Source: Halorubrum sp. | Lineage (GTDB): Archaea > Halobacteriota > Halobacteria > Halobacteriales > Haloferacaceae | NCBI GenBank assembly: GCA_028275105.1 | Contig: JAQCNI010000149.1 | Coordinates: 1 to 60,835, forward strand | Direction: 5' to 3' | Length of the DNA: 60,835 nt | In this document: positions 18,669 through 28,844 of the stretch, in pieces | How positions within the stretch are numbered: the first letter of the stretch is position 1 | How the letters are laid out: each line of letters starts with the position of its first letter | Position numbers and translations under genes: made by a program | Notes under the pieces: generated by a model | The model's input: only the letters and a program-made list of their open reading frames with translations | Databases searched by the model: none | What the model was told of the DNA's origin: nothing

Positions 18669-19652
18669 ATGCTCGGAATCGAACTCACCCCCGAACACGA
18701 GTTGTCCCGCCTCATCGACCTCGGCGTCCGCGCGGAGGCCGCCGGCTACGACGCCGTCTACTCGTCGTGTCACTACAACAACCGCGATCCGTGGGCGTTC
18801 CTCTCGCGACTCGCGGCCGCGACGGACTCGGTCCGGGTCGGCCCCGGCGTCGCCAATCCGTACGAGACCCATCCCGTCACGCTCGCCTCGAAGGTTGCTA
18901 CCCTCGACGAGGCCTCCGGCGGCCGTGCGATGTTCGGGCTCGGCCCCGGCGACCCCTCGACGCTCCGAAACCTCGGGCTGGCGGACGACCGCGGGCTCCG
19001 GTCCGTGCTTGAGGCGTTCAAGACGGCCGAGCGGCTCTGGGCCGGCGAGCGCGTCGACCACGACGGCACCTTCGCGGCCGACGACGCCGGGCTCAACTAC
19101 GAGCCGCCACAGGGGGCCGACATTCCGGTCCACGTCGGCGGCGAGGGCCCCCACATGTGCCGGATGGCCGCGAAGCACGCCGACGGCCTGCTGTACAACG
19201 GATCACATCCCGCGGACCTCGCGTGGGCCCGCGATCAGGTCGACGATGGGCTCTCCGAACGCCCCGAAGAACGAGGCGAATTCGACCTGCTGGCGTACGC
19301 CGCGGTCAGCGTCGCCGAGGACGGGGCGGCCGCCCGCGAGGCGGCCCGACCGCCGGTGGCGTTCATCGCCGCCGGCGCGCCCCCGCCGGTCCTGAATCGA
19401 CACGGGATCGATCCGGATGCGGCCGAGGCCATCGGGGAAGACGTCTCCGCGGGCGAATTCTCCGCGGCCTTTGAACGTGTGACGCCCGGGATGATCGACG
19501 CCTTCTGTATGGCCGGGACCCCGGAGACGGTCCGCGAGCGCGCCGTCGCCGTCGCCGAGCACGCCGACGGGTTGGTGGTCGGGTCGCCGCTCGGTCCGGA
19601 CCTGGAGGTCGGCGTCGACCTCGCGGCCGACGCCGTCGACGGGCTGTTCTGA
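18669..19652 (+). CDS. mer: F420-dependent 5,10-methylenetetrahydromethanopterin reductase-like (luciferase-like) protein
   Basis: MLGIELTPEHELSRLIDLGVRAEAAGYDAVYSSCHYNNRDPW; VRVGPGVANPYETHPVTLASKVATLDEASGGRAMFGLGPGD. Confidence 0.88.
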   Translation: MLGIELTPEHELSRLIDLGVRAEAAGYDAVYSSCHYNNRDPWAFLSRLAAATDSVRVGPGVANPYETHPVTLASKVATLDEASGGRAMFGLGPGDPSTLRNLGLADDRGLRSVLEAFKTAERLWAGERVDHDGTFAADDAGLNYEPPQGADIPVHVGGEGPHMCRMAAKHADGLLYNGSHPADLAWARDQVDDGLSERPEERGEFDLLAYAAVSVAEDGAAAREAARPPVAFIAAGAPPPVLNRHGIDPDAAEAIGEDVSAGEFSAAFERVTPGMIDAFCMAGTPETVRERAVAVAEHADGLVVGSPLGPDLEVGVDLAADAVDGLF

Positions 19653-19712
19653 TCCGTTCCGTGGCCCGTTCCGATCCGTCGGCGACAGCTCACTTGCTCC
19701 GTCGGCGACCGC

Positions 19713-19952
19713 TCACTCGCTGCGTCCCCGACCGCCAAGCGAGGGAAGTTTGACGCCGAACTCGTTCAACAGCGCCCCGACGGCGGCGTAGCCGAGGATG
19801 GAGACGGCGCTGACGACGAGGAGCTGGCCGACCACGACGAGGATCGCGCTCAACGGGTCGCCGACCCCGAGGATCAGATCGTTCACGAAGACGTCGAGGA
19901 ACCGTCCGATGTCCCCGACAAGCCGCACGACGAAGCCGAGAATCGCGAGCAT
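19713..19952 (-). CDS. Small membrane protein
   Basis: MLAILGFVVRLVGDIGRFLDVFVNDLILGVGDPLSAILVVVGQLLVVSAVSILGYAAVGALL; start trimmed. Confidence 0.55.
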   Translation of the reverse strand: MLAILGFVVRLVGDIGRFLDVFVNDLILGVGDPLSAILVVVGQLLVVSAVSILGYAAVGALLNEFGVKLPSLGGRGRSE

Positions 19953-20126
19953 GCCCCGAAGTTGAACGGGGGGCCACTTGGGTGTTGTAGTTCGTGCCGC
20001 CCGGATCCACACCCGTCGTCGTATCGAGCCTCGGCGGTCCATCCTGCCTTCGATCCCTCGCGTATCGCTCCCGCGACGGTTTCCGAACCGAACGCCTTAC
20101 ACCCGGCCGACCCTGATCGATTTGGT

Positions 20127-21944
20127 ATGAATACGGCGCTGTGGATCCTGTCGGGGGTCCTCGCGTACACGGCCGTCGTGATGTGGCTCGACGACCGCGG
20201 GATCCTCCCCGACGCCGTGCGCGTCTCCGGTCCCCTCACCACGTTCCATACCCGTCGCGGGCGGGCACTCCTCGACCGGCTGGCGAAGCCGAAGCGCGCC
20301 TGGCGGGTGGTCGCAAATCTCGGGCTCGGCGGCGCGCTGGTGGCGATGGTCGGCTCGTTCGTCCTCATCATCTCCTCGGGAATCTCGGCGCTTTCGACGA
20401 CCCAGCCGTCCGCGGTCCAGGAACCACAGAACTTTCTCATCATCCCCGGCGTCAACGAGTTCCTTCCCCTCTCGGTCGCCGGCGAGATCGTGGCCGGCCT
20501 CGCCATCGCGATGGTGGTCCACGAGGGCGCTCACGGCCTGCTGTGCCGCGTCGAGGGGATCGACATCGAGTCGATGGGGCTCGTCTTTCTCACGGTGGCG
20601 CCCGTCGGCGCGTTCGTCGAACCCGACGATGAGGCGACTCGGGTGGTCTCACGCGGCGCCCGCGCCCGGATGTTCGCCGCCGGCGTCACCGCGAACGTCC
20701 TGCTCACCGTCGTCGTGTTCGCGCTCCTGTTCGGCCCGGTCGTCGGCGCGATCTCCGTCGCGCCCGGCTATGCCGTCGGCGAGGTCGCGCCCGGGTCGCC
20801 CGCTGCCGACGTCGACATCGCGGGCGGCGACCGGGTGATCGAGGTTGCGGGCGAGCCCGTCGACACGACGGCCGAGTTCGAGGCCGCGATCGCCGACGCC
20901 GACGCGGACGTCTCTCTCCTCGTCGACGACGGGGAGACCGAACGGACGGTCGAGGTCGCCCGCGAGCTCCAGGTGATCGGCTCGGCGGGTAGCAACCCGC
21001 TCGACGTCACGGTTGCCGACGAACCGGCGACGATCGCCTCGGTGAACGGCGAGTCGGTGCGGACCGAGCGGGAGTTCTTCGCGGCGGTCGGGGCCGCCGA
21101 GCGCGCGACGGTGGCGACCGGGTCGGGAACCGAGTCCGAGGTCCCGATCGGGGCGTACGCCGTCGGCGTTCAGGAGGATGGGCCGATCGCCGACGCGGGC
21201 GCGGCCGTCGGCGACCCGCTCACGATCGTCGAGATCGGCGGCGAGCGGATCCACGACGACGCGGCGCTGGCCGGGACGCTCCGGGAGCGCGAACCCGGCA
21301 CGACGGTCGAGGTGGTCGCGTACACCACGGCCGGCGAACGCGTCCCTTACGACGTCGAACTTGCGCCCCACCCGAACCGCGAGGGCGGGTTCATCGGCGT
21401 CACCGTCTTCCCCGGAACGAGCGGGCTCGCGACCGACGACGTCGGCGTCTCCGAGTACCCGGCGGGCGCGTACCTCGAGCTGCTCGGCGGCGACGGCGGC
21501 GACGGCGCAGTTGACGGGGTCGCGCTCGGCGGAATCGCCGACTCCGCGCTCGGGCTCGTGTTCGTCACGCTGATCCTCCCGCTCGGCAGCCTGTTCGGGC
21601 TCCCGTTCAACTTCGCGGGATTCACCGGGTCAGTCACCAACTTCTACGCCGTCAACGGCGGGCTCGCGGCCCTCGATGGCGGCGTGTTCCTGTTGGCCAA
21701 TCTGCTGTTCTGGACCGGCTGGATCAACATCCAGCTTGCGCTGTTCAACTGCCTGCCGGCGTTCCCGCTCGACGGCGGGCGGATCCTCCGGATGGTCGCC
21801 GAAGCGGCAGTGAGCCGGGTGCCGGTGCCCGACCGCCACGCGGCCGTCCGGACGATCACCGTCTCGTCCGGTCTGGTCATGCTGTTCGGGCTGATCGCGA
21901 TGGTGTTCGGCAACCGGATCGCCTCGCTCCTTGGCCTCGGCTGA
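20127..21944 (+). CDS. Site-2 protease family (M50) metalloprotease with PDZ domains
   Basis: HEGAHGLLCRVEG (HExxH), PDZ-like AVGEVAPGSPAADVDIAGGDRVIEV, C-terminal FNCLPAFPLDGGRIL. Confidence 0.93.
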   Translation: MNTALWILSGVLAYTAVVMWLDDRGILPDAVRVSGPLTTFHTRRGRALLDRLAKPKRAWRVVANLGLGGALVAMVGSFVLIISSGISALSTTQPSAVQEPQNFLIIPGVNEFLPLSVAGEIVAGLAIAMVVHEGAHGLLCRVEGIDIESMGLVFLTVAPVGAFVEPDDEATRVVSRGARARMFAAGVTANVLLTVVVFALLFGPVVGAISVAPGYAVGEVAPGSPAADVDIAGGDRVIEVAGEPVDTTAEFEAAIADADADVSLLVDDGETERTVEVARELQVIGSAGSNPLDVTVADEPATIASVNGESVRTEREFFAAVGAAERATVATGSGTESEVPIGAYAVGVQEDGPIADAGAAVGDPLTIVEIGGERIHDDAALAGTLREREPGTTVEVVAYTTAGERVPYDVELAPHPNREGGFIGVTVFPGTSGLATDDVGVSEYPAGAYLELLGGDGGDGAVDGVALGGIADSALGLVFVTLILPLGSLFGLPFNFAGFTGSVTNFYAVNGGLAALDGGVFLLANLLFWTGWINIQLALFNCLPAFPLDGGRILRMVAEAAVSRVPVPDRHAAVRTITVSSGLVMLFGLIAMVFGNRIASLLGLG

Positions 21945-22039
21945 CCGATCCCCGAGCATCGCTCCCGTTCGCCACCTCGGATCGGCGTGACCGCCGCCGC
22001 AGTAGAAAACGGTTTCTCCGCGCGGGGAAACGGGGATAT

Positions 22040-23320
22040 ATGAGCCACTCGCGCACCGTCGAAATCGAGGGTCACATTATCGACAGCGGGACGATGCAGC
22101 GATGTTGGGGAGCAGTGATGGATCTGGACGGCTCCTTCGACGTCGAGCAGTTCGACGTGGGGTCCAACGAGGAGGCGGAGTCGTACTGCCGGATGACCGT
22201 CTCCGCCGCCGACGAGGGGACGTTGCGGGCAATCCTCCACGAACTCCACCAGAACGGCGCGGTGCTGGAGGACCCCTCCGACGTGGAGCTCGTCGCCGCC
22301 CCGGATGACAAGGTCGTCCCGCCGGACTTCTACTCGACGACGAACCACCCGACGGAAGTGCTGTACGACGGGGAGTGGATCGAGGTCGAGCGGATCGAGA
22401 TGGACTGCGCGCTCGTCGTCGACCCCGAGGGGGGCCCGGACGGCGGACCGCGGGCGTACACGACGGTGCTCGACGCGATCGAGGAGGGCGACCTCGTCGC
22501 GACGGACGAGTCCGGGATCCGGGTGAACCCGCCGGAACGCCCCCGGAGCGGTGGCGGCGCGTTCGGGTTCATGCAGGGCGGCATCTCCTCGGAGCGCCCC
22601 TCGGAGTCGACGATCCGGGAGGTCGCGGCCGAGCTCCGCGAGGTGACGGAGTCGGGCGGGAACGTGATGGTCGTCGCCGGACCCGCGGTTATCCACTCCG
22701 GCGCGGGCGGGGCGCTCGCCGAACTCGTCTCGGCGGGGTACGTCGACGCGCTGTCGGCGGGTAACGGCTTCGCGACCCATGACATCGAACGGTCACTGTA
22801 CGGTACCTCGCTCGGGATGAACGTCGAAACGCTCGAACACCCGCGGAAGGGCCACAAACACCATATCTGGACCATCTCGGAGGTGATCCGCGCCGGCGGG
22901 ATCGAGGAGGCGGTCGAGCAGGGGCTCGTCACCGAGGGCGTCATGTACCAGTGCGTCGAAAACGACGTGGCGACGGTGCTCGCGGGCTCGATCCGCGATG
23001 ACGGCCCCCTCCCCGACACGATCACCGACGCGGTCGAGGCACAGGACGCGATCCGCGAGCAGGCCCACGAGGCCGACATCGTGCTCATGCTCGCGACCAT
23101 GCTCCACTCCGTCGCCGTCGGGAACTGTCTCCCCTCGACGACGAAGACCGTCTGTGTCGACATCAACCCCGCCACGGTGACCCAGCTGCTCGACCGTGGC
23201 TCCGCGCAGGCGGTCGGGATGGTCACCGACATCGGGACGTTCGTCCCGACGCTCGCCGAGTTCGTCCTCGACGGGGGCGACGACGAGCCGGTCCCCGAGG
23301 TCGACGGGACGGCCGAATGA
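22040..23320 (+). CDS. TIGR00300-like LOR/SDH protein (archaeal ornithine cyclodeaminase-type)
   Basis: SRTVEIEGHIIDSGTMQRCWGAVMDLDGSFDVEQFDVG and long conserved C-terminal domain. Confidence 0.85.
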   Translation: MSHSRTVEIEGHIIDSGTMQRCWGAVMDLDGSFDVEQFDVGSNEEAESYCRMTVSAADEGTLRAILHELHQNGAVLEDPSDVELVAAPDDKVVPPDFYSTTNHPTEVLYDGEWIEVERIEMDCALVVDPEGGPDGGPRAYTTVLDAIEEGDLVATDESGIRVNPPERPRSGGGAFGFMQGGISSERPSESTIREVAAELREVTESGGNVMVVAGPAVIHSGAGGALAELVSAGYVDALSAGNGFATHDIERSLYGTSLGMNVETLEHPRKGHKHHIWTISEVIRAGGIEEAVEQGLVTEGVMYQCVENDVATVLAGSIRDDGPLPDTITDAVEAQDAIREQAHEADIVLMLATMLHSVAVGNCLPSTTKTVCVDINPATVTQLLDRGSAQAVGMVTDIGTFVPTLAEFVLDGGDDEPVPEVDGTAE

Positions 23321-23880
23321 GCGCCACCCTCCGACCGTATGACCCCGAGGCCGATGCCGAGGGGTTGTACGACTGTAAGACGGCCTTCGAGCGCGGGCTC
23401 GGCGCGAACACGGGCGGCGACGACAAGGTGGCCGCCTACGAGGGGAAACTCACGAAGGGGTACCGGGAGTCGTGGCTCGCGTGGGTCGACCGCTGTACGG
23501 CCGATGACGAGCGCTGTGTAACCGTCGCCGTCGACGAGGGGAGGGGCACCGCGGACGCCGAGCACGGGGATGACGCCGCAGACGGCGGAAAACTCGTTGG
23601 CTACGTCTTCTGTCTGCCCGAACGGCTGGCGTTCGTCTGGGATGCGGCGGTGATCAACGAGCTGTACGTCGTGCCCGACCGGCGCGGGTCGAGCGTCGCC
23701 GACGACCTCATGGCTGCCGCGCTCGACCTCGCGGCCGACCAGACGCTCCCGCTTGACCGGATCGTGCTTGATGTCGACCCCGAGAACGAACGCGCCCGAG
23801 CGTTCTACGACCGCCACGGGTTCGACGACTGGGGGGAGATGATCTCCCGGCCGGTCGAACTGGACCGAGCACGGCGGTAG
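23317..23880 (+). CDS. GNAT family N-acetyltransferase
   Basis: INELYVVPDRRGSSVADDLMAAAL, LDVDPENERARAFYDRHGFDDWGEM. Confidence 0.88.
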   Translation: MSATLRPYDPEADAEGLYDCKTAFERGLGANTGGDDKVAAYEGKLTKGYRESWLAWVDRCTADDERCVTVAVDEGRGTADAEHGDDAADGGKLVGYVFCLPERLAFVWDAAVINELYVVPDRRGSSVADDLMAAALDLAADQTLPLDRIVLDVDPENERARAFYDRHGFDDWGEMISRPVELDRARR

Positions 23881-24004
23881 TCGGGGACCCGGCGTTCCGT
23901 CGCGTCGGGGATCCGGCGTTTCGTCGTATCGGGCCCCCGACCGGAACCCCACCGAGCGAGAATGACGGACGGGAGTTATGTGTGAGGCTGTGCCCTATCC
24001 AACC

Positions 24005-24493
24005 ATGCGAAACCTCGTTGCCACGGATGGGTCCACGCTCGGGGACGAAGCCGTTCTGTACGCCGCGCGACACACCGCGGCGTTCGACGGAACGCTCGTG
24101 ATCGTCCACGTGTTGACGCCGGACTCGGAACTCATCGACGGTACCATCGTTCTCCCCGGCGAGGAGGCAGCCGTCGAGGAGGGCGAACGGATCCTCGAAG
24201 GCGCGCGATCGGTCGTCGACGGGATCGCCGGGGGCGACGGTGGCGGGGGCGACGGTGGCGGGGGCGACGGTGGCGGGGGCGACGGTGGCGGGGGCGACGG
24301 TGGCGTCGACGTCGAGACACAGTTGCTCACGGGCCGGCCGGCTGACGCGATCACGGAGTTCGCGACGGAGATCGACGCCGACGCGATCTACGTCGGCCAC
24401 CGCGGGCTCTCCGAGGAGCGCGAGCAGGTCGTTGGCAGCGTCGCGAAAAGCGTCGTCGACAAGGCGACGGTCCCGGTGACGGTGATCCGGTAG
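24005..24493 (+). CDS. UspA family universal stress protein with Gly/Asp-rich repeat insert
   Basis: MRNLVATDGSTLGDEAVLYA...DADAIYVGHRGLSEEREQVVGSVAKSVVDKATVPVTVIR. Confidence 0.93.
   Translation: MRNLVATDGSTLGDEAVLYAARHTAAFDGTLVIVHVLTPDSELIDGTIVLPGEEAAVEEGERILEGARSVVDGIAGGDGGGGDGGGGDGGGGDGGGGDGGVDVETQLLTGRPADAITEFATEIDADAIYVGHRGLSEEREQVVGSVAKSVVDKATVPVTVIR
24226..24304 (+). repeat. 15-nt in-frame tandem repeat (about 5 copies) encoding GGDGG units
   Basis: ggggcgacggtggcg repeated consecutively within the UspA gene. Confidence 0.95.
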
Positions 24494-24567
24494 GCCGACC
24501 CCCTCCCCCTCCCCGCGTTGGACGCGCGCCCCCGTTCCGAGCGACAGCCTTTAGCGTGTGAGCGATA

Positions 24568-24810
24568 ATGTACAGTATGAACAAGAACGTCGGATCAGCG
24601 GACAAGCGTCTCAGGATCGTCGCCGGCGCGGTGGCGGGAACGGTGTCCCTCGCGACCCTCGCGGGGTTCGCGTCGCTCCCCGGCATCGTTGCGCTCGTGC
24701 TCGGGGTCGTCGCCATCGCCGCGCTTGGAACCGCCGTGACCGGGATCTGTGGGCTGTACTCGCTGCTCGGCGTCGACACCTGTTCCGCCCGTTCGGGCGG
24801 CTCACGCTAG
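24568..24810 (+). CDS. DUF2892 family (YgaP-like TM) protein
   Basis: MNKNVGSADKRLRIVAGAVAGTVSLATLAGFASLPGIVALVLGVVAIAALGTAVTGICGLYSLLGVDTC. Confidence 0.88.
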   Translation: MYSMNKNVGSADKRLRIVAGAVAGTVSLATLAGFASLPGIVALVLGVVAIAALGTAVTGICGLYSLLGVDTCSARSGGSR

Positions 24811-24851
24811 CCGACCGTTCGGTACGGGCGATCCTCGGATCGGGGACTCGG

Positions 24852-27137
24852 TCAGTCCTCGACGAACCGATCACGATCGGCGAGCGCATGCTCCGAACCG
24901 TATCGCTCGACGAGCGGCTCGAAGGCGCTCCCCAGTGCGCGCATACACCCCGACGTCGACGCGTACCCGAGTTCCTCGGCGACCCGGTCCCACGACCGTC
25001 CTTGAAGCACCTTCCGGACGAGTAGCCGCGCCTCGTGCGCGTCGAGGCCCGCTCCATTGCCCTCGGTTCCGTCGCTCCCCTCGGTGCGTTTGTCCCCGAT
25101 CAGCGCCGCCAGCGCGAGGTCGCGGAACGCGCCGGGGGCGAAGTCGTACATCCCCGGTCCGAACGACGCCCCGACGACGACCCGCCACTCCGCCGTCGTG
25201 AGGTCGACCGTGGCCGACGCGGGACAGGCGGCGAGGGCGCCGCGGACCACGTCCGCGTCGACGTCCCGGTGTGCGTCCGAGAGGGCGTCGCGCTCCCGGT
25301 CCCGGAACGCCGCCGCGTGTCGACCGAGAAGGGCTCGGCCGGCGTCGTCCGCGGGTCGGAGCATGACCGCGGAGTGCTCGCCCGAGGCGTCGTTGCGCGT
25401 CGTGGAGAGGTGGGCCGTCCGGTAGCCCGCCCGCCGCCAGAATCGGAGGAGCCGCGGCGTCGCGCCGAACCCGACCGAGAAGTAGCCGACCCCGCCAGCG
25501 AACTCGTCGTGGATCCGGTCGAGCAGACGCGACCCGAGACCCCGCCCGCGGAGCGCGTGATGGGTCGCGATCCGGATGGTCCGGAGTCCTCGCGGCTCGG
25601 CCGCGCCCTCGTCGCGGAGCTGGCTCGTGAGCAGGTCCGGCACCATGTTCCCGCGGACGCGCTCGCCCTCGTACATCGCCGCCCGCATGTCCCGGTCGAG
25701 TCCACCCTCGCGGGCGAGCAGGGCGACGGCGACGACCCGGCCGCCGGTGACGAGCGCGCGGGCGACGAGGTTCGGCGCGTCGAGCAGCCGCGCGAGGTCG
25801 TTCGGCTCGGTGCGGTAGTGGGCGGCGACGAGCAGGCCGAACGACTCCCGGAGCAGGGTCCCGTCCGCGAGCAGGTCGTCCGGCTCGAGCGCGCGATATC
25901 GAACGTCGTCGACGGTCGTCCCCGTGACCGCACCCTCGACGGCCGGACGCGCGTCGAGCAGTAGTGAGCGTGCTGCCCATGACTCGACCGGATCGTCGCG
26001 GGCGTATCGGATCGGCTCGTCGAGTCGCACGTCCCGAACCGAAAAGCTGCTTTCGTCGAGTCGGTCGCGGAAGCGCACGGCGAAGCCGCGGCCGGCCCCC
26101 TCATAGCCGTGAACCGTCGTCGGGAAGGCGACCGCTGGCGCGTCGAGGAAGCGTTCGAGTAGCCGTACCGGGAGCGCCGCCGCCTCGTCGACGATCACGG
26201 CGTCCGGGTCCGCCGGGAGACCCGCCGCGGTCGCCGGCGGAGCGAACCTGACTCGTCCGTCACCCGTCGGCTCAAGGAGTCGCGGGTCGTCGCCCTCGGC
26301 TTCGAGGCCCCCCTCTCGATCGAGGAGTTCCTCGGCCCGCGCGAACACCTCGGCCGCGTTCCGGAGCGCGGGCGCGGAAACGAGCACGTCGCGTCCGGCG
26401 AGCGCGAGCGCGCCCGCGGCGAGTCCGGCGGCGCTCGACTTTCCCCGGCCGCGGTCGGCCTCGACGACGACCGCCGAGCCCGGGGTCGCGAGGGATTCGA
26501 GCGCCCCGACCGCGCGCGACTGGTCGGCGGTGAGACACGCGTCGTACGCCGCCTCGGGGAACGTCGCGTTCGGCGGACGGGTCGGCGGCGTGCGCCCCGT
26601 CCGTTCCGGCGGGTCGGTGAGGCCGTCGCGCTCGACCGTGGGTTCCGTCCCTTCGTCCCCCAGCGAGACGACCGCGACCCCCGGATGCGTCCGGATCGTT
26701 TCCACGAGTCGACCACGGAACCGGCCGGTCACGTCCGCGGTCGTGAACGGCGGGACCGCGAGCGACTCGTCGAACCCGTCGCGGACGTCGGGCCAGTCGA
26801 CCAGGGCGGGCGTGAGGAGGACGAGTAGCCCGCCGCCGTCGACCGCGCCGACCGTCCGACCGAGCGCGTTCGGGACGAACTGCCCATGACAGTCGAGGAC
26901 GACGACCTCACGGGTGCGGCCGAGTAGCTCGTCGGTCCCGCGCGGGGCGACGCGCTCGAACCGGAACCCCTCGCGCGTGGAGACGGCCGAGACGTCGCCG
27001 TCGTCGACGCCGGCGGCCGCGATCGCGTCGTGGGCGGCGTCGACCCCGCGGTCGCGGTCGCCCGCGAGAACGAGGACGCGGCGCTCGTTCGCGCGCTCGG
27101 CCTCCCGTTTCAGCTCGATCGTCAGGTCCGCGATCAT
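24852..27137 (-). CDS. tmcA: tRNA(Met) cytidine acetyltransferase
   Basis: EADRGRGKSSAAGLAAGAL, VIVDEAAALPVRLLERFL, GNAT HHALRGRGLGSRLLDRI; start trimmed to MIADLTIELKREAERANERR. Confidence 0.93.
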   Translation of the reverse strand: MIADLTIELKREAERANERRVLVLAGDRDRGVDAAHDAIAAAGVDDGDVSAVSTREGFRFERVAPRGTDELLGRTREVVVLDCHGQFVPNALGRTVGAVDGGGLLVLLTPALVDWPDVRDGFDESLAVPPFTTADVTGRFRGRLVETIRTHPGVAVVSLGDEGTEPTVERDGLTDPPERTGRTPPTRPPNATFPEAAYDACLTADQSRAVGALESLATPGSAVVVEADRGRGKSSAAGLAAGALALAGRDVLVSAPALRNAAEVFARAEELLDREGGLEAEGDDPRLLEPTGDGRVRFAPPATAAGLPADPDAVIVDEAAALPVRLLERFLDAPAVAFPTTVHGYEGAGRGFAVRFRDRLDESSFSVRDVRLDEPIRYARDDPVESWAARSLLLDARPAVEGAVTGTTVDDVRYRALEPDDLLADGTLLRESFGLLVAAHYRTEPNDLARLLDAPNLVARALVTGGRVVAVALLAREGGLDRDMRAAMYEGERVRGNMVPDLLTSQLRDEGAAEPRGLRTIRIATHHALRGRGLGSRLLDRIHDEFAGGVGYFSVGFGATPRLLRFWRRAGYRTAHLSTTRNDASGEHSAVMLRPADDAGRALLGRHAAAFRDRERDALSDAHRDVDADVVRGALAACPASATVDLTTAEWRVVVGASFGPGMYDFAPGAFRDLALAALIGDKRTEGSDGTEGNGAGLDAHEARLLVRKVLQGRSWDRVAEELGYASTSGCMRALGSAFEPLVERYGSEHALADRDRFVED

Positions 27138-27311
27138 CGACCGCCCTTGCCGGGGACGGGGGATGTGTTTTGCCTTCGGCGCCTCGGTTCGTCCGCACGT
27201 CCGGACCGGTCGGGTCCTTCGGCCCGCCCGGATCGGACCGACCGGATCCTCCACGACCTGCCGGTTTCACGAGGCGGGACGCTTACGATGCCGGAGACCG
27301 TTCGCTCCGGC

Positions 27312-27761
27312 ATGACCACGGTCACGCTCATCGGCTCGCGGCTCGCGGACACGGGTCGCGAGTTCGTCTATCAGGGTGAATCGCCCGACTGCGAGGGGTG
27401 TCCCTACCGGAGCCAGTGTCTCAACCTCTCGGTCGGGACGCGATACCGGATCACCGACGTCCGGGAGAACGCCCGGACGCTCGACTGTGCCGTCCACGAC
27501 ACCGGGGTTCGCGCGGTCGAGGTCGAACCCGCGCCGGTCCCGGCGAACGTGCCGTCGAAGGGCGCGTATGCCGGGAGCATGACGTCGCTTGCGGGCCCGT
27601 GTCCCCACACCGAGTGTCCGAGCCACGAGTACTGTGTCCCCGACGGGGCCGATTTCGACGGGGAGCGACGGATCGAGCGCGTGCTCGGCGACCCCCCACA
27701 CGACTACTGTGCGCTCGACCGGGACCTGACGCTCGTCGAATTCAAAGCCGAAGAGGAGTGA
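27312..27761 (+). CDS. UPF0179 family protein
   Basis: GESPDCEGCPYRSQCLNLSVGTRYRI...GPCPHTECPSHEYCVPDG Cys-rich pattern. Confidence 0.9.
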   Translation: MTTVTLIGSRLADTGREFVYQGESPDCEGCPYRSQCLNLSVGTRYRITDVRENARTLDCAVHDTGVRAVEVEPAPVPANVPSKGAYAGSMTSLAGPCPHTECPSHEYCVPDGADFDGERRIERVLGDPPHDYCALDRDLTLVEFKAEEE

Positions 27762-27794
27762 CCGACGGACCGTCGTGACGGAACTGATCCGGAC

Positions 27795-28520
27795 CTACAG
27801 GCCGGCGACGGCGTCGAGCGTGATCCGGATCGCACGTTCGACGTTGTTCTTCGCCTTCTCGGGGAGTTCGTCGTCGGAGTCGGCCCCCTTCTGGGTGCCG
27901 GCGACGAGGTTGCCGTCGACGGTACAGATTGCGCCGGCCCGCAGTCCCTTCCGGCGGGCCAGCGAGAACACGGTCGCGGCCTCCATCTCTATCGCCAGCA
28001 GATTCGCGTCGTTCCACTCCTTGACGTATGCGTCGCTCTCGTTGTAGAAGGCATCGTCGGAGACGATGGGGCCGACGTGGACGTCCTCGTCGTTCGCCTC
28101 CGCGCCGTCGACCAGCGCGGAAAGCACCCCGTAGTCGGGCACCGCCGGGTACACCCCAGCCTCGTAACGCTTGCTCGTCCCCTCCTCCTTGGCGGCACCC
28201 GTCGCGACCACCATGTCGCCGACCTCCATGTCGGCTTGGAGCGCCCCGCAGGTGCCACACCGCACGAACGTGTCGACGCCCACCCGGGCGAGTTCCTCGA
28301 CGGCGATCGCCGCCGAGGGACAGCCGATCCCGGTCGAGCAGACCGTGAGGTCGGTGCCCTCGTAGCTCGCGTTGACCACCCTGTATTCCCGGTTCTCGGC
28401 GACGAGTTCGGCGTCGTCGCACATCCCGGCGATGCGGTCGACGCGCCCGGGGTCGCCCGGGATCACCGCGATGTCGTGGACGTCGCCCGACTCGACCAGC
28501 AGATGCGGCTGTTTCGCCAT
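27795..28520 (-). CDS. Nucleoside phosphorylase (uridine phosphorylase-like)
   Basis: VIPGDPGRVDRIAG, GIGCPSAAIAVEELARVGVDTFVRCGTCGALQ, AIEMEAATVFSLARRKGLRAGAICTVDGN. Confidence 0.92.
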   Translation of the reverse strand: MAKQPHLLVESGDVHDIAVIPGDPGRVDRIAGMCDDAELVAENREYRVVNASYEGTDLTVCSTGIGCPSAAIAVEELARVGVDTFVRCGTCGALQADMEVGDMVVATGAAKEEGTSKRYEAGVYPAVPDYGVLSALVDGAEANDEDVHVGPIVSDDAFYNESDAYVKEWNDANLLAIEMEAATVFSLARRKGLRAGAICTVDGNLVAGTQKGADSDDELPEKAKNNVERAIRITLDAVAGL

Positions 28521-28844
28521 GTGCGGGGGCAGACGCCGCGCGCGCAAAAACCGCCCGGTGCCGGAGGGCGGGTTCGTGGCGGGATCGGCCGACGGTCCGA
28601 GATTTGCTATAGCGATATGGAGTGTACGGTCGGTCGATACCGACCCATGGAAGCCGATCAACTCTCGCTCGGCATCGGCCTCGTTAGTACTGGTCATCGT
28701 ATTTCTGCTTGGACTCTGTGTTCTCTTTCTCGCAGAGATAACCAACGCTACAAGTGGGTATGATACAACGATCGGCTTCTTCGGCCAACTACCAGTACGC
28801 GCGAATCCTTGAATAGTTGTATATGTAACCGTCCGGAATATTGA

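Noticed and set aside
24226-24304. Possible CRISPR-like tandem array
   Set aside because: Units are contiguous 15-mers without spacers and in frame within UspA; an intragenic microsatellite-type repeat
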